Source of the DNA: Bermanella sp034111105
GTDB lineage: Bacteria; Pseudomonadota; Gammaproteobacteria; Pseudomonadales; Oceanobacteraceae
Direction: 5' to 3'
Assembly (NCBI GenBank): GCA_034111105.1
Contig: JAWUXY010000077.1
Location: 9,055 to 73,054 of the forward strand
DNA: 64,000 nt
Shown: piece by piece, positions 40,999 to 50,938 of the stretch
Position numbering within the stretch: position 1 is the first letter of the stretch
Layout of the letters: the number at the start of each line of letters is the position of its first letter
Notes under the pieces: generated by a model
The model's input: only the letters and a program-made list of their open reading frames with translations
The model's database searches: none
Told to the model about the DNA's origin: nothing
Translations under genes and position numbers: made by a program

Positions 40999-42948
40999 AT
41001 GTTACCTGAGTTAGGTCACTTTGCGCTGATATTAGCGTTGGTTTTTGCTTTTTTACAAAGCGTAATCCCGTTATTGGGAACGGCTACTGGTCGTACACAA
41101 TGGATGGTGATGAGCCGTCCGTTAAGTTGGGGGCAGTTTCTGTTTCTGCTTATCTCGTTTATTGCATTAGCTGCCAGCTTTGTGAACGATGATTTTTCTG
41201 TGGCTTATGTGGCCAATAATTCGAATAGTTTATTACCGGTACAATATAAAATCAGTGCGGTGTGGGGCTCACATGAAGGCTCTTTATTACTTTGGGTTTT
41301 ATTGTTAAGCACATGGACGGTTGCAGTGAGTATTTTCTCCCGTAATTTACCCATTGATATTTTAGCGCGTGTGCTTGCCATTATGGGTTTAATCAGTGTT
41401 GGTTTTTTGCTCTTTACAATTTTCACCTCAAACCCGTTTGAGCGTGTGCTGCCCAACATCCCACTTGATGGAAAAGATTTAAATCCATTATTGCAAGACT
41501 TTGGTTTAATTGTGCACCCACCTATGTTGTACATGGGTTATGTGGGCTTCTCTGTTGCGTTTGCGTTTGCGTTAGCGGCTTTGTTAAGTGGCCGGTTGGA
41601 TGCGGCTTGGGCTCGTTGGTCTCGTCCTTGGACAACGGTTGCTTGGGCGTTTTTAACCGCGGGTATCGCACTTGGGAGTTGGTGGGCATATTACGAACTT
41701 GGCTGGGGCGGCTGGTGGTTTTGGGACCCTGTAGAAAACGCATCGTTCATGCCTTGGTTGGTTGGTACGGCGTTAATTCACTCTTTGGCTGTGACTGAAA
41801 AACGCGGTGCATTTAAAAGTTGGACGGTTCTATTAGCCATTTTCGCGTTTAGTTTGAGCTTACTGGGTACGTTCTTAGTGCGCTCTGGTGTGCTTAATAG
41901 TGTGCACGCATTTGCCAGCGATCCCGATCGCGGGTTATTTATTTTGGCGTTATTGATTGTTTCGATCGGTGGCTCGCTGTTAATTTATGCATTAAAAGCG
42001 CCCACCGTTGTGGCACGTGTGAGTTTTTCTTGGGTAAGCAAAGAAAGTTTCTTGTTACTGAATAATGTTTTATTGATCGTGACGTGTGCCATGGTATTAC
42101 TCGGCACCTTGTACCCAATGGTAGCCGATTACTTTTTTGATCAAAAAATAAGTGTTGGTGCACCGTTCTTTAATCTCTTCTTTGTGCCGCTTATGTCAGT
42201 GCTATTGCTGTTTATCAGTTTAGGTTTTATTAGTCGTTGGAAAAAAACCGATGGTAAATGGTTAGCATCTCAGTTGTGGCCTGCTGCTGTATTTACCGTT
42301 GTGTTGTCTCTTGTGTTTCCGTTTATCTATGGTGTGCACTATACGTGGCAAATTGTTTTTGGCGTGGCATTAAGTTCTTGGGTGATCAGCTCTACGTTGC
42401 TTGATCTTTATCGCAAGACGAACACTAAAAATGGTTTCGTAGCCGGTCTTAAAAAATTAAGTTTAAGTTATTACGGTATGATTTTGGCTCACATGGGCGT
42501 GGCAATTACCGCAATGGGGATTTGCATTGTGAGTAATTATACTCAAGAGCATGACGTGCGAGTGGTGCCAGGCGATACGGTTGATGCATCGGGTTATCAT
42601 TTTATATTTGATGGCGTTAAAAAAGTAAAAGGTCCTAACTACATTGCAGACGAAGGTCAAATTCGTGTGTTTCATAACGATGAATATTACACCACCATGA
42701 AACCACAAAAACGTCATTACAAAGTGCAGCGTAACATAATGACAGAAGCCGATATTGATGCGGGTTTATTCCGTGATTTATATGTGGCGTTAGGTGAAAA
42801 ATTAGATGGGGGCGCTTGGGCGGTTCGCATTCATTATAAGCCTTACGTTCGTTGGTTGTGGCTAGGGGCCATCTTTATGTCACTGGGTGGCGTATTGGCC
42901 GTCTGTGATAAACGTTATCGTTTGTCTCGTACACGTACTTCAAACTAA
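40999..42948 (+). CDS. ccmF: Cytochrome c heme lyase subunit CcmF
   Basis: A 649-residue protein with about fifteen membrane helices. The WWD heme-handling motif GWGGWWFWDPVENASFMPWL lies at about 236-255 and the conserved VWGSHEGSLLLWVLLL at about 88-105; a periplasmic C-terminal loop (QEHDVRVVPGDTV) follows. With CcmH it ligates heme to apocytochrome CXXCH. Good AGGAG ribosome binding site upstream. Normal family length. Confidence 0.96.
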   Translation: MLPELGHFALILALVFAFLQSVIPLLGTATGRTQWMVMSRPLSWGQFLFLLISFIALAASFVNDDFSVAYVANNSNSLLPVQYKISAVWGSHEGSLLLWVLLLSTWTVAVSIFSRNLPIDILARVLAIMGLISVGFLLFTIFTSNPFERVLPNIPLDGKDLNPLLQDFGLIVHPPMLYMGYVGFSVAFAFALAALLSGRLDAAWARWSRPWTTVAWAFLTAGIALGSWWAYYELGWGGWWFWDPVENASFMPWLVGTALIHSLAVTEKRGAFKSWTVLLAIFAFSLSLLGTFLVRSGVLNSVHAFASDPDRGLFILALLIVSIGGSLLIYALKAPTVVARVSFSWVSKESFLLLNNVLLIVTCAMVLLGTLYPMVADYFFDQKISVGAPFFNLFFVPLMSVLLLFISLGFISRWKKTDGKWLASQLWPAAVFTVVLSLVFPFIYGVHYTWQIVFGVALSSWVISSTLLDLYRKTNTKNGFVAGLKKLSLSYYGMILAHMGVAITAMGICIVSNYTQEHDVRVVPGDTVDASGYHFIFDGVKKVKGPNYIADEGQIRVFHNDEYYTTMKPQKRHYKVQRNIMTEADIDAGLFRDLYVALGEKLDGGAWAVRIHYKPYVRWLWLGAIFMSLGGVLAVCDKRYRLSRTRTSN

Positions 42949-42960
42949 TAGGGCTCGACT

Positions 42961-43506
42961 ATGAAACGCTGGGCATTATTTATACCTTTTATTATTTTTT
43001 CGTTACTGGGTTTTTTACTTTGGCGCGGTTTATATCTTGACCCTAAAGATATTCCGTCTGCCTTGGTCGATAAGCCATTTCCAGACTTTGCATTGCCGAC
43101 GTTAGTCAGTGGTGAAACAAAAACAAAATCAAGCTTGCAAGGGGATGTTCACCTTGTAAACGTATGGGGCACTTGGTGCATCAGCTGTAAAGTTGAGCAC
43201 CCATTTTTAGTTGAGCTGGCTAAAGAGGGTGTGCGCATTATTGGTGTGAACTATAAAGATGAAAATGATGCGGCGCGCCAATGGTTGATTGACCTAGGTA
43301 ACCCGTATGTGTTTTCAGTGGATGATGAAGCGGGCACTTTATCTATGGACTTAGGGGTGACTGGTGCACCCGAAACGTTCTTCGTTGATGCCAATGGTGT
43401 GGTGCGTTATAAGCATCAAGGGCCGATTACACGAGGCAATTGGGCGCCGTTAGAAAAAATTTGGCAGTCGCTGGTTACTGAATCAAAGCAGGCGGTGCAA
43501 CCATGA
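42961..43506 (+). CDS. ccmG: Thiol:disulfide interchange protein CcmG/DsbE
   Basis: A 181-residue thioredoxin-like periplasmic protein with one N-terminal anchor (about 4-25). Active-site WGTWCISCK has Cys73 and Cys76; the cis-Pro is in TGAPETF, and the acidic GVNYKDE loop is typical of DsbE. It keeps apocytochrome cysteines reduced for heme attachment. The ccmH start overlaps its stop by 4 bp. Confidence 0.95.
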   Translation: MKRWALFIPFIIFSLLGFLLWRGLYLDPKDIPSALVDKPFPDFALPTLVSGETKTKSSLQGDVHLVNVWGTWCISCKVEHPFLVELAKEGVRIIGVNYKDENDAARQWLIDLGNPYVFSVDDEAGTLSMDLGVTGAPETFFVDANGVVRYKHQGPITRGNWAPLEKIWQSLVTESKQAVQP

Positions 43507-44003
43507 TGAAATACGTTGTTTTGTTTTCCGCGTTATTATTAAGCCAGTTATCTTATGCCATTGTTGATGGGCATGAATATATTTTTGATGATGGCAGTGA
43601 GGTTGAAAATGAAAACCGGGCTCAGCTTTTTCAGACGTTAGCACAAGAGCTGCGTTGTCCTAAGTGTCAAAACCAGAATCTATCGGATAGTAACGCTATG
43701 ATAGCCGGCGACCTGCGTCGAGAGTTATATCAGCAGGTTAAATCAGGTCAAGACGGTGAAAGCATTGTCAATTTCATGGTGAATCGTTACGGTGAGTTTG
43801 TTTTGTATCGCCCGAAAGTGAACGGCATGACTTACGTATTATGGTTTGGCCCTGTGGCATTGCTGATTATTGGTTTGATCTGTTTAATTGTGATTGTACG
43901 AAAACGCAAACAAAGTGTGCAGCCAGCAGAGCCATTAAGCGAAGCACAGCAAAAACGCATTGATCAATTATTAGCAAAAGATAAAGGGGATGATCATGTT
44001 TAG
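43503..44003 (+). CDS. ccmH: Cytochrome c maturation protein CcmH (N-terminal type)
   Basis: A 166-residue protein with a signal peptide, the LRCPKCQ redox motif (Cys52, Cys55), NSNAMIAGDLRRELYQQV-like helical bundle, and a C-terminal membrane helix (about 118-142). It resembles the short CcmH of alpha- and pseudomonad-type systems where CcmI is separate. It resolves CcmG or apocytochrome disulphides in the heme ligation step. ATG overlaps the ccmG stop. Confidence 0.94.
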   Translation: MMKYVVLFSALLLSQLSYAIVDGHEYIFDDGSEVENENRAQLFQTLAQELRCPKCQNQNLSDSNAMIAGDLRRELYQQVKSGQDGESIVNFMVNRYGEFVLYRPKVNGMTYVLWFGPVALLIIGLICLIVIVRKRKQSVQPAEPLSEAQQKRIDQLLAKDKGDDHV

Positions 44004-45234
44004 TTTATGGTTAGGTGTTGCTGTTTTATTAGTATTAGCCGTGTTGATGATGTGCCTACCTTTATTTGTCACATTACGTGGCAGTGAATTAAAGCGTCAG
44101 CAAAGCAACGTTGATATTTATAAATCACAACTGGCTGATTTAGAGTCTGATTTAAGTAATGAGCGAATTGATCAGGCGGAATATGAAGGTCTAAGCCAAG
44201 AGATTAAATCGAACTTGTTAATCGATACACAAGACCAGCAAGCCGTTCCACTTTCTAATAAAGGCAAATGGGTGTTTGCACCTGCCATTATTATCATCTT
44301 TGTTTTCAGCATAGGCTTATATATGAAGCTTGGTTCTGAAAATGAATTAGTCATTACCCAGTTATTGCAAAAAAGTGGTCAGACGAATTTTACTGAAGAA
44401 AATGCACACGAGCTAATTGAGCGACTTAATGTGCAAACCACTAAAACCCCTGAAGATACTGAAATGTGGTATTTACTAGGGCGTTTAAATTTCGATATGG
44501 GTCAGTTCGACCAGGCCGTGCTTGGTTTTACACAAGCCTTACAATTGTTACCCATCGACTCTAAACAAGATCAAGCGGTGGCTATGGCGCAATTAGCGCA
44601 GGCACAATTTTTTGCTAATGATCGAACATTAAATGCAGCGACGCAGTCTTTACTAAAAGATGTGTTGGCCATTAACCCTAATGATGAAACATCATTGGGA
44701 TTGTTGGGGGTTTCTGCTTATGACAATAAGCGCTATGTTGAAGCGGTGGGTTATTGGCAGCGATTAATCAGCATGATGCCAGTAAATAATCCTAATGTGG
44801 CGGCAATTGAGGGTGGTATTAACAAAGCACTTGAACGGATGACTGATGAAGAGCGTGCGGCTATTAAAAAGCAGCAGGTGGCCGTTCAGCCTGCTGTCAT
44901 ACAAGTGACTGTTAATATTGCACAAAACATCATTTCGCGATTACCCAAAAATGCAGATTTATTTGTATTGGCCAAAGCTGAGAATGGCCCGCCTATGCCA
45001 TTGGCGGTTCAACGTATTGATGTGAACGAATGGCCAGTAACAGTGACCTTGGATGACTCCATGGCCATGATGCCGTCATTGCGTTTAAGCCAGTTTAAAA
45101 ATGTTGTTATTACGGCCCGTATTAGTAAAAGCGGTGTTGGTAATGCTAAACCGGGTGACTTGCAGGGTGTGAGTGCGGTTATTGGCAGCGATACTAAACG
45201 CGTATCTTTGCAAATTAACGAAGTCGTAAAATAG
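43996..45234 (+). CDS. ccmI: Cytochrome c maturation protein CcmI
   Basis: About 412 residues: two N-terminal helices (3-22 and 92-112 region) separated by a cytosolic leucine-rich loop with QQSNVDIYKSQLADLESDL, then periplasmic TPR repeats (MWYLLGRLNFDMGQFDQAVLGFTQALQLLP; SLGLLGVSAYDNKRYVEAVGYWQ) and a C-terminal beta domain. It chaperones apocytochrome c for the ligase. I prefer ATG 43996, 6 nt after AAGGGG, over ATG 43990, which touches the ribosome binding site. The start lies within the end of ccmH. Confidence 0.93.
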   Translation: MFSLWLGVAVLLVLAVLMMCLPLFVTLRGSELKRQQSNVDIYKSQLADLESDLSNERIDQAEYEGLSQEIKSNLLIDTQDQQAVPLSNKGKWVFAPAIIIIFVFSIGLYMKLGSENELVITQLLQKSGQTNFTEENAHELIERLNVQTTKTPEDTEMWYLLGRLNFDMGQFDQAVLGFTQALQLLPIDSKQDQAVAMAQLAQAQFFANDRTLNAATQSLLKDVLAINPNDETSLGLLGVSAYDNKRYVEAVGYWQRLISMMPVNNPNVAAIEGGINKALERMTDEERAAIKKQQVAVQPAVIQVTVNIAQNIISRLPKNADLFVLAKAENGPPMPLAVQRIDVNEWPVTVTLDDSMAMMPSLRLSQFKNVVITARISKSGVGNAKPGDLQGVSAVIGSDTKRVSLQINEVVK

Positions 45235-45247
45235 GCCACCACTTCAC

Positions 45248-45925
45248 GTGTTTAATGCGAATGCACCACGAAAGCCTTATCTAGCAAAGGGTAGCAATGT
45301 AAAGCGCTGCCTTGATTGCTTAATGGCGGATGGCTATTGTTTGTGTGCTCATAAAAAAAGCGTACAGCAAGACGATTCTGTACCAGTGCATATTTGTTTG
45401 TTGATGCACAAAGAAGAAAGTTACAAACCCAGTAACACGGGCCGACTTATTGAACACATTCTACCTGATTACACTCATCGTTTTTATTGGCACAGAACGC
45501 AGCCCGATCCTGATTTTATCAGTTTGCTACAAAACCCCGTGTTTCAACCGTATATTATTTTCCCCGGTGACCGTGGCGGTTATGACGATAGAGTGGTTGA
45601 GAGTGCGAATGAAACAGATGGAAAAATCCCATTGTTTATCATTTTAGATGGCAGCTGGCGACAAGCAGGGCGCATGTTCCGTTTAAGCACATATTTGCAA
45701 ACATTACCTGTGTTACCACTTAACACACAAAGACATAGCCGCTATAAATTACGCAAAGCGCCGGATGAATTTCATTTGTGCACGGTTGAGGTTGCCATTG
45801 AGTTATTGCATCAACATCAACAACGTGACGCTGCGTCCACTTTGGACGATTATTTTCTGATATTCAATGAGTTCTATGCTCAGTCTCGCCGTCAACAAAA
45901 AGCCAGTTTACCGCCTGCGCAATAA
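45248..45925 (+). CDS. DTW-domain protein, tRNA-uridine aminocarboxypropyltransferase-like (TapT)
   Basis: A 225-residue SPOUT-related protein. The N-terminal RCLDCLMADGYCLC provides Cys residues for a zinc or structural site; LMHKEESYKPSNTGRLI is the motif of the family; the core signature is LDGSWRQAGRMF, a variant of D-x-T-W in which Thr becomes Ser. TapT and DTWD proteins make acp3U in tRNA from S-adenosylmethionine. Start GTG 45248. It follows ccmI by 13 bp and may be part of the same transcript. It ends 1 bp before the convergent TetR gene. Confidence 0.8.
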   Translation: MFNANAPRKPYLAKGSNVKRCLDCLMADGYCLCAHKKSVQQDDSVPVHICLLMHKEESYKPSNTGRLIEHILPDYTHRFYWHRTQPDPDFISLLQNPVFQPYIIFPGDRGGYDDRVVESANETDGKIPLFIILDGSWRQAGRMFRLSTYLQTLPVLPLNTQRHSRYKLRKAPDEFHLCTVEVAIELLHQHQQRDAASTLDDYFLIFNEFYAQSRRQQKASLPPAQ

Positions 45926-45926
45926 T

Positions 45927-46496
45927 CTAACGACAAGCCAATTGAAAAATACGCAGCACGTCATGACTGGCTTGCTGTAAATCTTGTTTTTCTAGGTGGC
46001 CTCTTAATCCATCTAAGCTTGCTAGAATCAATGTAGCCAATTTTCTTGGTGCTAGCCCGGTTCTTTCTAGTGTTATCGATTGCGCTTTTTCTGCTTTCGT
46101 TAAAACATCCGACAGCATGTTTTCAATGTCTTGCCTTGCTTGGGCAAAAATATCCTCGGCCACATGCTGAACATGGTATTTAAGGTCATTTAGAATGTGC
46201 TGATTGCTCACTTCATCGAATGTAGGGGTGAGCCATGTTTCCATGACTAAGCCTATGGTTTCCCAGCATTCAAGTTCCTGCGCTAAAATAGGTAGGCAAT
46301 CATTATTGGCCTGTAGCTGAAACTGATGCACGACTTGTCTAAAGGCATCATCTTTATTTTTAAAGTACTTATGAACGGTTGCCCGCGAATAGCCGGCATG
46401 CTCGCTTATGAGCGTCATGTTACTGGCTTTATAGCCATGTTGGAAAAAGCATTGTCTCGCACCCGCTAGGACTTTTTGCTCGGTTTTTAAATGCAA
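45927..46496 (-). CDS. TetR-family regulator of the adjacent RND efflux pair
   Basis: A 189-residue regulator: N-terminal HTH (GARQCFFQHGYKASNMTLISEHAGYSRATVHKYFKNKDDAFRQVV) and a helical C-terminal ligand domain. It diverges from the RND membrane-fusion gene, with 186 bp between starts. That interval contains a 35-bp imperfect palindrome, the probable operator. Such repressors are usually released by the exported toxic compound. Its 3' end meets the DTW gene end to end. Confidence 0.87.
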   Translation of the reverse strand: MHLKTEQKVLAGARQCFFQHGYKASNMTLISEHAGYSRATVHKYFKNKDDAFRQVVHQFQLQANNDCLPILAQELECWETIGLVMETWLTPTFDEVSNQHILNDLKYHVQHVAEDIFAQARQDIENMLSDVLTKAEKAQSITLERTGLAPRKLATLILASLDGLRGHLEKQDLQQASHDVLRIFQLACR

Positions 46497-46561
46497 TGTC
46501 GTTACCTAATTGGTCATTGTTGCAAATATAGATAGGTGTTTTACGTTCAAAACACACTGTT

Positions 46562-46596
46562 ATTGACAGATTAACACTATGTGTAAACCTGTCAAT
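46562..46596. promoter_or_regulatory. Probable TetR operator of the RND efflux pair
   Basis: A 35-bp inverted repeat with 16-nt arms and 3-nt centre. The outer 8 bases ATTGACAG (46562-46569) and CTGTCAAT (46589-46596) pair perfectly; the inner part TTAACAC-TAT-GTGTAAA has one mismatch, and a second lies between. It includes a TTGACA (46563-46568) that could be a -35. Confidence 0.65.
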
Positions 46597-46682
46597 ATGC
46601 TACAAATACGCACAAATTGTAGTGGCTGGCCTAAAAATGAGCCACGGCTATGCTTAAGATGGATTAATCTGGAGATAAACAC

Positions 46683-47741
46683 ATGGGATATAAGGGTTCA
46701 TTCTTAGCCTTATTGATCGTAACCGCTTTGGCTGGTTGTGGTGATGGTGCTGAAGTTCAGCAAGCACAAGAAAAAGCAGTTGTCGTTCAGCTTGCTGATG
46801 TCAGAACAGCCACAACTGAGCATGAGTTTACGTTTCCTGCAAAAGTGATGGCAAAAACCACGGTTGATTCTGCATTCAGAGTGAGTGGTCGTTTAGAGTC
46901 GATTAACTTAGCTGAAGGTAAAACCATCAGAAAAGGCAGTGTCATTGCTAAATTAGAGCCAGAGCCATTTGAGCGTGCCGTGCGTATGGCTGAAGTAAGA
47001 CTTAAACAAGCACAGCTAGAGTTAAAGCGTGTTAAAGCAATTGCCATTAAAGGCATTGGCTCTGAAAAATCAGTTGATAATGCAGAAGTCAGTTTCGAGT
47101 TGGCTGAAATTGAGCTAGAAGATGCGAAAGCAAATTTAGAATATAGCGTATTAAGAGCGCCGTTTAATGCCATGGTGTCAAAGCGTTTAATTGAAAATAA
47201 AGGATTCATTAGTCCAGGGACCCCCGTTGCTCGTTTACAAGATTTATCCCGCATACATTTTAAGTTCGATATCCCTGAGCGCCTAGTTAACCAATACAGT
47301 CGCTCTCAAATTGCAAAAGCGACAGCGTATATTGATGGTGCCATTAACAAAGAATTTGATATTGAGTATGTCGAATACTCAACAGAGCCAAACCCTGTGA
47401 GCCAAACCTATGAAGTGGTTTATGCTATGGATGCTCTAAAAGGCGTTGAAGTAACCCCAGGCGTGCGCGCAACCGTCAAGCTTAAAGGTAACGATGATAA
47501 AATGCCGCAAGTATTGGGTGTGCCTGTTAGTGCTTTGGTCACCGGTACTGATAACACAATGTCGGTTTGGGTGTATGACGAGAAAACAGAGCGTATCAGC
47601 AGTAAGGTCGTTGCTGTTGGGCCGATGGTTGAAGGCTGGGTCGCGGTATTGTCCGGTTTAGAAAAAGGCCAGAAAGTGGTGTCAGCTGGCGTGACTAAAA
47701 TGAAAGAAGGGCTGTTAGTTCGCCCTTATAGCATGCAATAA
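46683..47741 (+). CDS. RND efflux periplasmic adaptor (membrane fusion) lipoprotein
   Basis: A 352-residue lipoprotein (lipobox LAGC, Cys19). Order of parts: barrel-sandwich half (FRVSGRLESINLAEGKTIRKGSVIAKLEP), alpha-hairpin (about 100-155), second half (YSVLRAPFNAMVSKRLIENKGFISPGTPV), beta-barrel and membrane-proximal domains. It joins the inner-membrane pump to an outer-membrane channel. Operon with the pump gene 10 bp downstream; no TolC gene in the window. Expression probably controlled by the divergent TetR. Confidence 0.93.
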   Translation: MGYKGSFLALLIVTALAGCGDGAEVQQAQEKAVVVQLADVRTATTEHEFTFPAKVMAKTTVDSAFRVSGRLESINLAEGKTIRKGSVIAKLEPEPFERAVRMAEVRLKQAQLELKRVKAIAIKGIGSEKSVDNAEVSFELAEIELEDAKANLEYSVLRAPFNAMVSKRLIENKGFISPGTPVARLQDLSRIHFKFDIPERLVNQYSRSQIAKATAYIDGAINKEFDIEYVEYSTEPNPVSQTYEVVYAMDALKGVEVTPGVRATVKLKGNDDKMPQVLGVPVSALVTGTDNTMSVWVYDEKTERISSKVVAVGPMVEGWVAVLSGLEKGQKVVSAGVTKMKEGLLVRPYSMQ

Positions 47742-47751
47742 GGGGCTGATT

Positions 47752-50700
47752 ATGGATATCGCAAAAGCGTCCATTAAAACGCCCGTTAATACTTGGCTGC
47801 TAGTGGTTATTTGTTTGATTGGTGGTTTGATTGGTTTAGGGGAAATTGGTCGTTTAGAAGACCCTTCTTTTACCATTAAACAAGCCATGGTTATCACAGC
47901 TTACCCTGGTGCAAGTGCTGAACAAGTTGAGAAAGAAGTCACAGAGCCTCTTGAAACGGCGATTCAGCAAATGTCGCAAGTAGAAGAAGTTAAGTCGGTA
48001 TCAAAACCGGGTGTGTCGGAAATTACGGTTGAAATGAAACCAAACTTTGATGGTAAGGAATTGCCTCAAATTTGGGATGAACTGCGCAAGCGAATGATTG
48101 ATGCGCAGAATGCACTGCCCACCGGTGTGCGTCCAATTCAAGTGGCGGATGACTTTGGTGATGTATATGGCTTGTATTACGCATTAACGGCACCTGATTT
48201 TACCCCATACCAACTACGTGAATTCTCTCGCGTGATCCGCCGTGATTTATTAACCGTGCCTAATGTGACCAAGGTGTCGGTTGAAGGTGTGCTTAAGCAA
48301 CAAATCACAGTGCATATTGATACATCACAATTAGCCAATTTAGGAATTTCATTACCGGATGTGAAAAATGCCTTAGCGTATAGTTTACGTCCGTACGGCA
48401 GTGGCCGTTTACATGTTGATGGTCAGCGTATTCGCATTCCTGTGGGCGGGGTTGAGTCCCATGTTGATGCCATTGAAAACATTACCTTGGGGTTACCAGG
48501 CTCGACGAGTCAAATTCGAATTAAAGACATTGCACGAGTCACATTTGATGTGGTTGATATTCCTGATGTGTTGATTCGTCACAATGGCCAACCTGCAATC
48601 ACACTGGCAGTCGCTGCAAATATCGAAGCCAATGTGGTGGAAGTGGGTATTGCTGTGCGTAAGCAAATTGATCAAATTCTTTCCCAGTTACCTTCAGGGA
48701 TTATCCTTCAGCCTATTTATGACCAAGCGCAAGTGGTTGATGAGGCGGTAAGTGGCTTTATTACAAACTTAGTTATGTCGGTTGCGGTTGTAATTGCCAC
48801 ACTTTGTTTGTTTATGGGATGGCGCGCGGGCATTGTGGTCGGTGCTGTATTATTGCTTACCGTATTAGGCACGATTTTAGTCATGTGGTTGTATGGCTTA
48901 AATTTACAACGTATTTCGCTAGGCGCGCTTGTGATTGCCATGGGTATGTTAGTCGATAATGCAATTGTAGTGGCCGAAGGCATGATGCTGCGAATGCAAA
49001 AAGGTTACAACGCATTGGATGCATCAAGCTACGTAGTTAAGCAAACACAATGGCCATTATTGGGGGCGACCGCGATTGGCATTGCCGCGTTCTCCGGTAT
49101 TGGTTTATCGAATGATGCAACGGGGGAATTTTTATTCTCACTGTTTGCCGTTATTTTGATCTCATTATTCTTATCGTGGATATTAGCCATTACAGTTGCG
49201 CCTTTATTTGGTTCTTACTTTTTTGAAGTGGGCGAAGAAAACGGTGACGAGTCATTTAATAGTGGTTTGCATAAAACATACAAGCGTTACCTTTTGATGG
49301 CGTTGCACAATCGTGGCAAAACGGTTTTATTATTACTTGGTGTCACTTTAGTTAGCTACATGAGTTTTGGTTTTGTGAAGCAAGGCTTTTTCCCTGCTTC
49401 AAACACGCCGATTTATTATGTCCATTACTGGGGGCCGCAGTCGCGTGATATCCGTGAAACGGCTGAATTTATGACACAGGCAGAAGCGTTTGCACAAGAA
49501 CATGAAGAAGTGTCAGCGGTGACAACGTTTATAGGCAAAGGCGCCACGCGATATACGTTGACCTATGCACCGGAGCAGGCGAACGAAAGTTACGGTGTGA
49601 TGATTATCCGTACAAATGAGCGCGATCAGATTCCGCTGTTGATGAGTAAATTAACAAAACAACTTCAAGATAATGATCCGGATGCACGCATTTATAATAC
49701 GCGCGTTATTTTTGGCCCAGGCGTTGGTGCAAAACTAGAAGCGCGTTTTATGGGGCCTGACCAAACCGTATTACGTCAGTTAGCACAAGAGGCAGAAAAT
49801 ATTTTGAAAGCCGACGGTGAATTGTTAGATATTCGTCAAAACTGGCGTCAAAAAGAATTGATACTGGTGCCTCAGTACGATGAATATGCGGCCGGTATTG
49901 CCGGTGTAACACGAGCTGACTTTTCAGATGCTGTGCAGTTTTCTAGTAATGGCTTGAAATTGGGTAAGTTGCGTGATGGTGATTACAGTTATGACATTAT
50001 TGCAAAAGCGCAAGCCCCCCATGAAACCGCACAAGAAACAGATGAGCTACAGCAATTGAAAGATGCTTTAGTTTGGAGCCAGTACCAACGCAGTTATGTG
50101 CCGGTTCGCCAGATCAGCCCACAGATGCAAATAGAATCAGAAGGGGTGCTTATTCATCGTCGTGATCGTATTCGCAGCATCAGCGTGTACGCTGAGCCTG
50201 GTGCGAACGATACCGCAGCATCGGCACTTGCTCGGGTTCGTCCTAAGATCGAAGCCATTTCATTACCAGACGGTTATAAAATCGAATGGGGTGGGGAGTT
50301 CGAAAGCGCAGGCAAGGCACAAAAAGCGCTAGGCGGTGGTTTACCGTTGGGCTTTTTAGTGATGATTTTAATCACGATTTTCTTGTTTGGTTCGGTACGG
50401 GAGCCTTTAATTATTTGGTTGATTGTTCCTATGGCTGTTTGCGGTGTCGTTGCTGGATTGCTTATCGCTGACTTGCCATTTGGCTTTATGTCCTTGCTTG
50501 GTTTCCTAAGTCTGTTTGGCATGTTGATTAAAAACGCCATTGTATTGATTGAAGAAATTGATATTCAGATTGAAACCGGTATGGATAAATTTGAAGCCAT
50601 CGTTGAGGCAAGTCTCAGTCGTTTACGCCCTGTATCGTTAGCGGCGGTGACGACCATTCTGGGGATGGGCCCATTATTAACGGATGCATTCTTTGCCGAT

Positions 50701-50805
50701 ATGGCCGTTACCATCATGGCTGGTTTAGCATTTGCGACTATTTTGACGATGATCGCTGTACCCGTGTTATACAGCTTGCTTTATAAGGTTGAACAGAAGG
50801 CCTAG
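47752..50805 (+). CDS. RND-family efflux pump
   Basis: A 1017-residue proton-driven exporter of the HAE1-like type. N-terminal ASIKTPVNTWLLVVICLIGGLIGL, the porter motif ITAYPGASAEQVEKEVTEPLE, GMLVDNAIVVAEG in helix 4 with the proton-relay Asp, twelve predicted helices in two blocks (about 330-560 and 850-1010), and LLGFLSLFGMLIKNAIVLIEEID in the second half. The substrate range is unknown; the group often exports dyes, detergents and biocides. Cotranscribed with the adaptor; terminator at 50865-50888. Confidence 0.95.
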   Translation: MDIAKASIKTPVNTWLLVVICLIGGLIGLGEIGRLEDPSFTIKQAMVITAYPGASAEQVEKEVTEPLETAIQQMSQVEEVKSVSKPGVSEITVEMKPNFDGKELPQIWDELRKRMIDAQNALPTGVRPIQVADDFGDVYGLYYALTAPDFTPYQLREFSRVIRRDLLTVPNVTKVSVEGVLKQQITVHIDTSQLANLGISLPDVKNALAYSLRPYGSGRLHVDGQRIRIPVGGVESHVDAIENITLGLPGSTSQIRIKDIARVTFDVVDIPDVLIRHNGQPAITLAVAANIEANVVEVGIAVRKQIDQILSQLPSGIILQPIYDQAQVVDEAVSGFITNLVMSVAVVIATLCLFMGWRAGIVVGAVLLLTVLGTILVMWLYGLNLQRISLGALVIAMGMLVDNAIVVAEGMMLRMQKGYNALDASSYVVKQTQWPLLGATAIGIAAFSGIGLSNDATGEFLFSLFAVILISLFLSWILAITVAPLFGSYFFEVGEENGDESFNSGLHKTYKRYLLMALHNRGKTVLLLLGVTLVSYMSFGFVKQGFFPASNTPIYYVHYWGPQSRDIRETAEFMTQAEAFAQEHEEVSAVTTFIGKGATRYTLTYAPEQANESYGVMIIRTNERDQIPLLMSKLTKQLQDNDPDARIYNTRVIFGPGVGAKLEARFMGPDQTVLRQLAQEAENILKADGELLDIRQNWRQKELILVPQYDEYAAGIAGVTRADFSDAVQFSSNGLKLGKLRDGDYSYDIIAKAQAPHETAQETDELQQLKDALVWSQYQRSYVPVRQISPQMQIESEGVLIHRRDRIRSISVYAEPGANDTAASALARVRPKIEAISLPDGYKIEWGGEFESAGKAQKALGGGLPLGFLVMILITIFLFGSVREPLIIWLIVPMAVCGVVAGLLIADLPFGFMSLLGFLSLFGMLIKNAIVLIEEIDIQIETGMDKFEAIVEASLSRLRPVSLAAVTTILGMGPLLTDAFFADMAVTIMAGLAFATILTMIAVPVLYSLLYKVEQKA

Positions 50806-50864
50806 TGCCTTCTTTGTAGGTTGGTCAGGCATCTTTATTTGATTTGGGTGCCTTTGAATTATTT

Positions 50865-50888
50865 AAGGTCGCATTGCGGCCTTTTTTT
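50865..50888 (+). terminator. Rho-independent terminator of the RND operon
   Basis: AAGGTCGC pairs with GCGGCCTT (one G-U) across ATT and runs into seven T. It lies 60 bp after the pump stop. Confidence 0.8.
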
Positions 50889-50938
50889 ATGTTTGAATGG
50901 GGTTAACAATAAAGACTTCATTAGAATAGGGGATTGAT

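Noticed and set aside
46787..47254. 155-codon minus-strand frame within the RND adaptor gene
   Set aside because: Ser/Ala/Asn-rich shadow of a clear membrane-fusion gene; no start signal or family features.
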